Source of the DNA: Cycas panzhihuaensis
Taxonomy: Eukaryota; Cycadophyta
NCBI GenBank assembly: GCA_023213395.1
Contig: CM041465.1
Span: 108,445,741-108,509,740, forward strand
Length of the DNA stretch: 64,000 nt
Direction: 5' to 3'
Positions 55,121-64,000 of the stretch are shown piece by piece. Below the pieces are notes generated by a model that was given only the letters and a program-made list of their open reading frames with translations, was not told the origin of the DNA and ran no database searches. The position numbers and the translations under genes were made by a program. Numbering within the stretch: position 1 is the first letter of the stretch; every line of letters starts with the position of its first letter.

Positions 55121-57300
55121 ATGCGACGCTTTTCTCGTCGCTTATGCGGTCTACCTCCATTGTTAGAAGACCCCGAGTATCGCCCTCTTCCTTTGTTAGA
55201 TTCTGATTTGACTATGGAGGGATACTCTTCTAATTGGGCCTACAACACCGCAACTTTGGAAACCCATGATTTCCCTTCCTCTATTCCAAGGTCCACCCAG
55301 GAAGGTGATGAGCCCTTTTATTACCCAAGTGACCAATATCACTTGCTCAACATCCATCCCTCTACCCATACAGTAGAAGGATCCATTCCTCTTTAGACTT
55401 ACTACTCAATCAATGACTCTTATGAGGAGTGTCTCGAGGGATCTACTTCGTTCGAGGTCCCAACTACCTCTTACAATTATATAGGAACCCCTCTCGTCGA
55501 CGTAGTTGAAGCTCTCAATGAGTGTCACCACGCAGCATGCTTGCAACCGCGTCTTGGATGGTTTGAGGATGCTCTTCGTAGAGGAGCCTCTTCTTCTTCC
55601 GCTCCTCCCCCGCATGCCTCATCCTCATCTACTCTTCCTTTAACAACCAATCCCTTTATGCCTACGCATATGTCCCGCTCCTTTCCTATTCCTATAGTGG
55701 GGGCACATGTTGCACCTTCTATTTCTCACCGAGGTCCTAGCATTTCAGGATCTTTCCATGGTATGTCTTTCTCTCAATTGAAGGTTAGCATACCCGTCCC
55801 TAACCAAACTAATGTGCCATCCCCTAATGTCGCACATACCTTTCCTAGTAGGCATGTTGGTCCTACTAACCTTTCAGCTACTAGTCATGTGGGAACCGCT
55901 CCCACACACTCTTAAAACCAACACGTTGGTGCTTCCTTCTACGTTCCCCCAGGGTATACTTCTCAACCTTGGTGGCAGGGTAGAAGAAGCCATCTCCCAG
56001 CTTATGGAGTGGATCTGCTACACCCATATGGGGTCGCTCCACCTACAGGTGGCCCATATGGGTAAAACCCGATTCCGCATCCATCTTTTCCATCATCTAG
56101 TGTAATTCCATTTGTTGTGCTTTCGCAAGGGAACCCGACACCCTTCTAAGGCACCTACCCCCAAGCCCCTTCCCAGTAGGGGGCATTTCCTCAAGGAGGG
56201 ATGGGTATGCCACCCCTATCTGCTCCTTATTCATTACCCACTACATCATTCATTGACCCTATGGTCCAGGCAAGGGCATGCCCCTTCATGGACTTTAGGT
56301 CAACACCTCTATCCATTAAGGCATTAAGAACCAATCTGCCGTCTCATCCTCCTGAAGTTCCTAGATTTGACGAAACTTCATCGTAAGACCCAGCGGAGCA
56401 TGTGTGTAGCTTTTCTATGGCATGCATCGATTACTAGGCTTACGACCACATTTTAATGAAATTCTTCCTGTAATCCTTGTAGGGTGATGCCCTTAAGTGG
56501 TTTTACCATCTCCCTACCCATTCCATCCATTCATTCCAGCAATTGGTAGACGAGTTCATCAACTATTTTGATGTAGCCAATCCATTCAAGAGTATAATGA
56601 AGTCACTCCTTTCGCTTAAACAAGGTTACAATGAAATGAATCGTGACTTTATAAGGTGATTTCATGACTTGCTTAACTCTACTAAGGCAACATTGCCCAA
56701 GAAGTTGAGGTAAGACCTCTTTGTCAATGCACTTCGTCCCGAAGTGCATGTGGAAGTCCTTAAAATGGGGGCGACCACATGCGACTCTGCAATCGCTAAG
56801 TGTTTGGCATTGGAGGATATTGAGATCCAAGCTAGTCTCAAGAGACCTCTTAAGCCCTCACAGCGACGTGAGGCACCACCCTTAACCAAAGATACCAAAC
56901 CTTCACAACCTACTTGGTCTTCCTCTCATCTGACTGAGAGGACTTTAGACCTCTCACATCAGGCATATGCTCGTTCAAGTGTACGATGAAAGAATTCAAG
57001 CTTTAGGCTCCTTCATCTCCTACATCCAACAAACAAGTCCAACAAACTACTCAAGCTCCTCTCCCAAGGAATGGGAATGCCCAGTCCTCTCAAGCGAGAA
57101 GGTCAGATCCTCCGCTTGAGAAGAAGTGGTGCTCCATTCATGGGGAGTGCTTCCACGATGATTCGCATTGTAGGGCTCAGCATCCTAAGGATGCCCCTCT
57201 ATGTGACTCTTCCCCCAAACAAGCCTTAAGGCCTAATTTGGACCAACTAGTTCACAAGGATCTGTTCCCTAAATATGGAGAATGCGATTACAACACCTAA
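55121..57300 (+). pseudogene. Tat-2 Gag
   Basis: One frame from ATG 55121 (MRRFSRRLCGLPP) to about 56990, interrupted only by point stops. It has an acidic N-terminus, a Ser/Pro-rich middle (55585-55760), HPYG and PPTGGPYG segments, and then the Gag core: ALKWFYHLP, LVDEFINYFDV, LFVNALRPEVHVEVLKMG, CLALEDIEIQ. A frame change before 57118 leads to the knuckle C-SI-H-GECF-H-DDSH-C (CX2HX4HX4C) at about 57132-57173. The first ATG lies 172 bp past the LTR. Confidence 0.87.
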
Positions 57301-58900
57301 ACTAAGAATAACCAGAACCGAGGAAGATCGCCTAATTCCCATCCTTCCCGTAACAAAGGGAAGGGTACCCAGAACTTGTCTTCTTCCTCTTGTTCCCCTA
57401 GCCATTATACCCCATCACCTTCACAGCCTTAGAATAAGGGGAAGAAGGTGATCTAGTTGCTTGAAGTAACTCCTTCTTATGCCCTTACGCGGTCTCAGGC
57501 CACCAAGGAAGCAGCGGGAGCTTCTTCTTCTTTTGCTCCTTCCGACCCTCTTCTAGAGAACCTTCCTCTGGAAATACCTCTCTTTCCCAAGGCTATTCCT
57601 GTATGCCCAGGTCGTTACGATTTCTGAAGGGCACTTACCCAGCCTATGATGAAGGGTAAGCCCTTCTCCATTGTGGACGAGCTTCATACTATCGTCGTAG
57701 GAATGTCTTTGATGGACGTTTTTAGGAGTTATCCTGAGCAGCGGGCCCTCCTCCTAGAATCTTTATGATTAAGTGATGTGCATGTCCATGCTTTGGGCGT
57801 TACCCAAAGTTGTGGACCCATTATTTCATTTGATCCTAAGGATCTTCCTCCTGCCGGTGAAAGGGAACATCAGTGGAACTTCCCATTCACTATCACTATC
57901 GATACACCCGATTGTACCCTTCAAAGAACTGTTGTTAACAACGGTTCTTCTGTCAATGCCATGCCCTTGCATGTCATGCAAGAGCTTGGTATCTCTGCCT
58001 TGGAACCTGTTCCATGGTGATGCCAAGGTTATGACAGTAGCGAGAAGACCCCTTTGGGATCTGTCACGATTCCGCTCACCCTTGAGGGCAAGACTGTTCT
58101 TGCTAATGTTGTAGTCCTCGACGTTGACGTTGACTACAACCTCCTTCTAGGTCACCCATGGATCGACCAAATAGGAGTCGTGTGCTCAACCCTTTGGGGA
58201 TAGCTTAAATTCGTCCATGATGGATGGATGAGAGTGATTCCCCGTGAACGCCCGTTTAACAAACAAACTCGTTCTATCAATTCGGCAAACTGAGGTCCTT
58301 CTATGTAGGCCTCGACTTGCTCTATTGGCATACCTAACCCATCTGAAGAAGATCCTGCATCTTCTTCTCCTAGTCTCATGCGGTTCACCCCTATTGGCGT
58401 TGGGAGTTACAGGTACCTCGCTTCATTTAGTGATGACGAGTCACACGATGAGGACGAGGATTATGTTCACCCTATCTCTTTCCTCCACACCAGTAGGTGA
58501 CACCTGTCTCGTTCTAGATCCATGTCTAGAACCTCTTTCATTAGTGAGGTTAGCCACTCTTGCGTGTCACATGTCATCGCTCATGTTGACCCACCTATTG
58601 TCGGTTCTTCTTCTTTATTACCCCCCGTAGGTAATGGCTTCGAAGAACTGCCTTTTGCTCCTTCCGAGGAGCTTCCTTTTGACTCTCCTTTAGAGTCTCG
58701 CGAGGAAGTTAAGTAACCCAACGACCATCATGGTCCCGTTGCTTCCACTCCCTCTAGTACTTCCTCTACTCGAAGCAAGGTCATCCATGGGGTGGATTAC
58801 TTTGAGGATGATGAAGCCCTGCTTGAGCACCTAGCAGGTTTGCACCCAACTTGCCTTCTGGTCACTACAGGCTTGGACACTAGAAGGTCCTTGCGATTGG
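57301..58900 (+). pseudogene. Tat-2 protease and linker, catalytic Asp lost
   Basis: 57778-58020 is open and reads FPFTITIDTPDC then VVNNGSSVNAMPL. The codon at 57937-57939 is Asn where Tat-1 has the catalytic Asp, a single G-to-A change. LDVDVDYNLLLG-PW follows at about 58115-58165. The linker at 58380-58720 keeps an acidic run (DDESHDEDEDY) and LPFAPSEELPF before HGVDYFEDDEA, which also occurs in Tat-1 near 24175. Several in-frame stops. Confidence 0.85.
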
Positions 58901-60020
58901 ATCCACACTTTCTGATCTAATTCTATCTCCTATTCCACCTCCTCCTGTTGACCTTGCCCCTCTCCACTTCGAGGAGGGTAATGCCATGTGCATGGGAGCA
59001 ACCCAAGACATAGTCTTGGCCCCTGGCAAGGTCATTAAGCTCAGGTTGGAGTGTTCTCCGGATAAGATAAGGGAGTACTCCCTTCTGTTCCAGGAGTTTT
59101 GAGATGTGTTTGTGTGGGATTATGCTGACATGAAGGGAATTGACCCCTCCATTGTCACCTATAACCTCACCACCATTCTTGGCGCCCGCCCTGTGCGCTA
59201 GAAGCAGCGTCCCCTTCACCTGAAGCTCTTGGCCACCGTCAAGATGGAGGTTGAGAAGCTTCTGGACACTGGGCTTATTACTTCCATTAACTACCCTAAA
59301 TGGGTCTCCAATATTATCCCCATTACTAAAAAGAACAGGGCAATTCGTATATGTGTCGATTTCTGTGACATCAACAATGCTTGTCCTAAGGACAACTCCC
59401 ACTACCCTTTATCGATTAAATTATTGATCACACCACTGGATTTGAAGTTATGTCTCTAATGGATGGCTTCTCCAGCTATAACTAGATCCGGATTTCTCCT
59501 GAAGACCACCACAAGATGGCCTTCACTACACCTTGAGGTACCTTCGCCTACAAGGCGATGCCCTTTGGTCTTAAGAATGCAGATGCTACTTACCAAAGAG
59601 CCATGCATTTCATTTTCCACGACCTCATTGATAATACATTGGAGGTCTTCATGGATGATATGATGGGTCTCTCCCATGTTAGGGCACATCATCCATCTGA
59701 CTTGCGTGCCATCTTTTCACGATGCCACAAGTATCATGTCAGTCTAAATATGCTCAAACGCGTATTTGCCGTTACCTCGGGTAAACTCCTTGGGTTCCTT
59801 ATGTCTAAATAAGGAATTTAGATTGATCTTGATAAGGTCAAGACAATCCTTGACATACCGTCACCTAGAACTTAACGACAGATTAAGTCGTTTCTAAGAA
59901 GGCTCAGTTTTCTCAAGCGCTTCTTAGCAGACTTGGCTGTGAGCGCTAAACCCCTCACGAACCTATTGAAGAAGGGAGCTCTTTTTGCCTAGTCTGACAA
60001 GACCCAAAAGGCCTTCGAAG
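58901..60020 (+). pseudogene. Tat-2 reverse transcriptase
   Basis: Covers the same RT as Tat-1 with three frame segments. 59229-59459 has YPKWVSNIIPITKKN and RICVDFCDINNACPKD. After a one-base loss near 59395 comes MDGFSSYN, MPFGLKNADATYQR and the intact box FMDD (59648-59659). KLLGFLMSK and FLRRLSFLKRF-like parts follow with stops. Confidence 0.87.
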
Positions 60021-60530
60021 GACTTAAGGAAGCCCTTGCTTCTGCTCCTATGCTAGATCCTCCTCGATTCGATAGGCCCTTCGTCCTATACACCTTAGCG
60101 ACTGATAAGTCCTTGGGTGCTATGTTAGCTCAAGAGGATGACTCAGGAACCGAGAGAGCTATATATTTCATCAGCCGCACCCTCGTGGCTGCAGAGCTTA
60201 ACTATTCCCTTGCCAAGAAGGAGTGCCTCTCCTTGGTCCATGTGACCAAGAAGTTCAAACACTACTTACTTGGCAACACCACCAAGGTGATCGTTCAATT
60301 TGATCCCCTATGATACTTGCTCACTCGCTCGGATTTGACAGGTAGAGCCAGTCGATGGGCCGTCCTGCTTCAAGAATTTGACCTCCATATCATCAACTGG
60401 AAATCAAAGAAGGGAATGGTAGTGGATCAGAAACTTGCGAACGCCCCTATCCCTAACTCCTTTGGTATCCCCATTGACGACTCTCTCCCTGATGAGTCTA
60501 TCCTGATGATTTAGGGGGTCTCTCCCCATC
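60021..60530 (+). pseudogene. Tat-2 RNase H (RT-linked)
   Basis: 60050-60313 reads RPFVLYTLATDKSLGAML, then ERAIYFISRTLVAAELNYS and KKECLSLVHVTKKFKHYL without interruption. After one stop 60317-60514 continues SRWAVLLQEFDLHIINWKSKKGM and SLPDESILMI. This stretch confirms where Tat-1 lost its frame at 25500. Confidence 0.85.
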
Positions 60531-61787
60531 CACTCATCGATAATAAGTGGTATGGTGATATAGTACGGTATCTTACATGCCAGCACACGCCCGATGCGAT
60601 GGTAAAGTTAGATCTTACATCCAGACTTCTACCAGGTAATACCTCCTCATGGACGAGGTATTGTACAAGAGGTCCTTTAATGGGATCCTCCTCTGGTGCA
60701 TCACCACTAACGAAGCTGACCAAGTGCTTCACGAATGCCACCACAGTATTTGTAGAGGTCACTTTGGGGGCTAGTCTATGGCTTAGAGGATCCTTCACAT
60801 GGGCTATTTCTGGCCGTCCCTTTTCAAGGATGCTCATGCCTTTACTCTGAGATGTTGGCGATGTCAGGAACACACCAACGTCTCCCATGTCCCTTCTAAG
60901 GCCCTGCATCCCATTGTTTCACCATGGCCTTTTGCTCAGTGGGGACTAGACCTCATTAGGGCTATCTCCCCACCTTCGTCATCGCAGCACAAGTTTATCT
61001 TGACTGCCATAGAATATTTTACTAAATGGGCAGAGGCCATCCCCTTGATCACTACCCCTGGGAAAATGATAGCCACGTTCATTTACCAGCATATCATTTA
61101 CCGTTTTGGGATTCTAGACGTCCTAATCACTGACAATGGAACCCCTTTTTGTAATAAAGAAATGGATGAGCTTTATGAGAAGTTTAAAATTTCTCATAAG
61201 ACTTCTTCTCCTTATTATCCTTAGGCAAATGGCCAAGTGGAGTCTTTCAACAAGACTCTCGTCAACATTCTTAAGAAAACTGTTGCTCAGTTCCAAAAGG
61301 ATTGGCACCTTCAGCTACCCTCCACTTTGTGGGCTTACCGCACCTCTATCCGTTCTACCATGGGAATGACCCTGTTCTCCCTGGTCTACGGTATAGAGGC
61401 GGTACTCCCACTGGAGGTGGAGATTCCTTCTTTGCGAGTCTCCTTTTGAGGTCTCATTGACGAAGAGTTAATCCGTCAGGCTCACCTTCTAGACCTCGAG
61501 GCTTTGGATGAGAGACACTTAGCTGCTTATCAGGTTAACCTGGCATCCAAAGCTCACTCACAAAGGACCTATGATAAACACCTTCATTCTCATCCTTTGT
61601 TCCCTAGGGACCACGTCCTCAAGCTTGAGTATCTCCATGATCACCTGACCAAATTCAAACCCTGATGGGTTGGTCCTTTTGTCGTTATCGAATCCCTTGA
61701 TAATGGTGCCTACAGAATAGCCACCCTAGAAGGGCTCAAATTTGAGAAAGCCATTAATGGGAGATTCCTTAAGAAATTTTATGCATA
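60531..61787 (+). pseudogene. Tat-2 integrase
   Basis: Zinc-binding part: VLHECHHSICRGHFGG with CWRCQ. Catalytic Asp at 60949-60951 (WGLDLI), second Asp at 61132-61134 (ITDNGTPF), Glu at 61240-61242 (QVESFNKTL). C-terminal part: LWAYRTSIRSTMGMTLFSLVYG, DLEALDERHLAAYQ, then WVGPFVVIESLDNGAYRIATLEG and KKFYA with stop at 61785-61787. All three catalytic residues are present; a few point stops (for example 61224-61226) interrupt it. No chromodomain. Confidence 0.88.
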
Positions 61788-62577
61788 ATCTTTTGGCAAT
61801 CCCTTTGCCTTGCTCTGAAACGAGCCTAAACTACCATCTTAGGTTGTCCCTATTCTTCCCAACCATGGGCAGAATGGCAATTTAAGATGGATCCTTCTTC
61901 CTCTTTCTGGTTCCTTCTGCGGAAACCGTGTTCCCGTATCCTCTCGGGAACTATTGTCTTCCTACTTGGGCATTCCCTAATCAAGATGACGCTTTGGAGT
62001 ATCGTCGTTCCTCTCTCCTGCCTATCGTTTCCTTCGCATATTCCGCTATGCTCTCCCTTGTACGTGTATGTTGCTCTATCCTAAAACTTCATATCTCTCT
62101 ATTGTCTCCACTCACGGTAGGTGTGTGTGCTCCTGTTAGACATATAGCCATACATGGAAGGGAACGTGTATATCATACAATAAAATATTCACAACATACA
62201 AAATAAACATACATGTCATCCACACATGATATATACACAGCATCTTGTGTCAAAATGGGGTTCCAATTAGCCCGTATATATATACATCCAAAAATCATGT
62301 CACATCATACATGTGGAAAGTCAGTGTCTTTACAGGGGGGTACAATCATATGATCCTATATATGACCCCCTGGAGACCCATGCTTTCCCGTGTCAAAACT
62401 AAATATGTACATCTCCTACTCTACTACTGTCCCGCTCTTGGGGTACCATCTCTCAGTCTGTGTGATCCCTCTCCTGGGGACCACATCCCTCTGAGGCTCC
62501 TCCTGGGCCTTTGTGAGCTGCCTACCTCGCTCCCCTCGTCTCGAGGTCATCGCCACCGTGTGGGTATACGTCCTGCT
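61788..62577 (+). other. Tat-2 spacer between integrase and antisense gene
   Basis: Non-coding; 61790-62400 parallels Tat-1 27130-27700. The conserved ggtacaatcatatgatcctatat-like segment at 62338-62362 is shared. No motif was recognised. Confidence 0.55.
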
Positions 62578-64000
62578 TTAGCTCGACCTCGATGCCATCT
62601 AAGCCACTAGCTCATTGTATCGGGCCTGGATACGATCCCTCTCTCCTTGGAGTCCCTCCTCCGTCACTCTGAGGCGCTCCTCAAGTACCGCTATCTGGAC
62701 TCTACTCTTGGCATCTTTGCCTGCTCTGCCTTGTGCCTCTAGGGCCTACACCCGTCCGCATAGCTCATCCCTCTCGTGCCTCATCTCATCTCGCTCCTAC
62801 TGTAGCTGTCCCCAGAATGTCATGTGCTCTTGGGACTTTGCGGCCCATATGTCTCTCGCCCTCACCAACGGGGTGAATGCCTCCATGTGGACACATACCA
62901 CTCTAAGCTCATCTCCTGCCTCGATGGGCAGTTTCCCCTCTGCATATACCTGAGGGAATACCTCCCTCACCACAGCCTCTATCAGTCTCTGGATCTCTGC
63001 TGCATCTACCAATACAACATGCCATGTGTTAGTATATATCTCACCATAGACCATCATCAAATCAAATCAAATACCTATCTGGATGCTAAATGACTAAGGA
63101 AATGGTCAAGTCTCACCTGCTGTGGCTACCGGCTCCTCTGGTCGTGCGGCATCCTCCCCTCCTGGCTCTTCGCTAACTGCAGGTGCCTCATCCTCAGGCA
63201 CCTCCTCTGCTTGGGCCTCCCTCCTCGCAGGGACCGGCTCAACTCTCGCCCCTCCAGATCCCCTCATAATCCATAGCCTGCGGGCCCTGGTCACTGGCCC
63301 CCTGCTCTCATCTTGTGCTCCTGATGGGCCTGCCTCTCCTCTGGTAGCCCCAGATGGACCCTCTACTCCTCCTGTCGTCCCTAAAGGGCCTGCCTCCCCT
63401 ATAGGTCATGATAGGCTAGCCCTGTCTCCTCCATCATCTCCATCATCGCCATCATCATCGCTTGTGGGTGCTCCTGCTCTGCTTGCCTCGTCATTGTTGT
63501 CCTACCTCACTGTCCTGTAGGACTCTATTATGTAGTCTGGTAGGGTGAGGAGGTCCAGTGATGTCACTTCCACCGATCGTCAGACATGGGCCCGGTCCTG
63601 TGTCCCTCTCAACTAAGTCTACCACCTATGGACCATCGGGGCCCTCTCTGTGACGGGGTGTGGTCCCCTCGCTGGTGCTATTACCGCGAAATAATCAAAG
63701 AACCAACACTACAGCAGTGTACTATATGACAACCCACCTTTGCTGATCATCCTGATAATGTCTAGTTGGGCGATAAGGTTCGCCGCTATCAGGGTCACCC
63801 AGTCCATCCTCTCACCGGCTTCGCAGTGGTGTACTGCATCCAACCAGCCACCCGGTATCTCCTTATAGTTCTGTTTCTAGGAAATCTGGAACAGAATACA
63901 TAGTATAACCAACTTCCTCACCCAAGGAATCCCTGACATCAGTATGGTCTAGAGGGGAGCTCCCCTTCACTCCCACCTGTCAGCTCCTATGAAGAATATG
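62578..64000 (-). pseudogene. antisense gene of Tat-2 with predicted intron; acidic/Gly-Pro region plus coiled coil
   Basis: Runs opposite to gag-pol, 5' end beyond the window. On the minus strand: WLDAVHHCEAGERMDWVTLI near 63780-63850, an Asp-rich run (about 63420-63470), a repeated GEAGP-GA pattern, then a basic-to-acidic Pro/Glu/Ala stretch (63106-63294). A predicted intron (63006-63116) joins in frame to DAAEIQRLIEAVVREVF, followed by an Arg/Glu/Leu coiled coil ending with a stop at 62578-62580. In-frame stops (for example 63406-63408 and 62794-62796) suggest decay. Antisense ORFs between integrase and 3' LTR are known in Tat-lineage elements; no domain was recognised here. Confidence 0.6.
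63006..63116 (-). other. predicted 111-nt intron in the antisense gene
   Basis: The minus strand has donor GCAG/GTGAGACTTG and acceptor TTGTATTGGTAG/ATGC. Removing it joins phase-1 codons (g + at) into the open frame on each side. Read through, the frame meets a stop a few codons after the donor. The intron is AT-richer than its flanks. Confidence 0.6.

Larger units (their letters stand above)
52231..64000 (+). mobile_element. Tat-2: second Tat-lineage Ty3/gypsy element, 3' end beyond window
   Basis: Related to Tat-1 across LTR, PBS, Gag, PR, RT, RNase H and integrase. It keeps reading-frame length better than Tat-1 but carries many stop codons caused by C-to-T or G-to-A changes. It inserted into the gypsy-A 5' LTR; the left flank is ctatg (52226-52230). 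After integrase it contains an antisense gene not seen in Tat-1. The 3' LTR was not reached by 64000. Confidence 0.92.

Overview
This window is plant nuclear DNA built almost entirely of nested LTR retrotransposons. I see no intact host gene, tRNA, rRNA, CRISPR array or bacterial-type operon. The evidence for a plant is the set of Ty1/copia polyproteins, primer-binding sites matching plant initiator tRNA-Met (core TGGTATCAGAGC), two Tat-lineage Ty3/gypsy elements with PBS TGGCGACC, and strong C-to-T/G-to-A decay. AT-rich copia and chromovirus-like DNA alternates sharply with two GC-rich Tat blocks. A large-genome flowering plant is most likely; the species cannot be told.

Layout, resolved from LTR pairs, PBS/PPT positions and target-site duplications (TSDs). 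Level 1 is a minus-strand Ty3/gypsy element ('gypsy-A'). Its 3' LTR is at 1674-2089, its pol/gag at 9297-13480, its leader and PBS at 49609-52022, and its broken 5' LTR starts at 52025. Level 2 elements sit inside gypsy-A: copia-1 (2108-9291, minus), copia-2 (13481-49608, minus), a solo copia LTR (51171-51791, TSD ttata) and Tat-2 (52231 to beyond 64000, plus). Level 3 elements sit inside copia-2: an unclassified 3.1-kb insertion X (14504-17647), copia-3 (17718-38616, minus) and copia-4 (39993-45331, minus, perfect TSD attta). Level 4 is Tat-1 (17875-31147, plus), which split the left LTR of copia-3. Without these insertions copia-2 reads through as one degraded copia polyprotein.

Every polyprotein is damaged. 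Copia-4 is the best-kept copia (protease DSG intact, RT box YIDN). Tat-1 is the youngest-looking element: it has a 410- and a 440-codon open frame and few nonsense changes, but many small indels. Tat-2 is older and carries many stop codons and a protease Asp-to-Asn change.

The most interesting content lies downstream of integrase in the two Tat elements. Tat-1 carries an extra RNase H-like domain there. Tat-2 instead carries an antisense gene (62578 to beyond 64000, minus) with a predicted 111-nt intron whose removal keeps the reading frame, encoding an acidic/Pro-Gly-rich stretch followed by a coiled coil. The first 1673 bases hold no recognisable gene, only a possible plus-strand PBS at 313-324.
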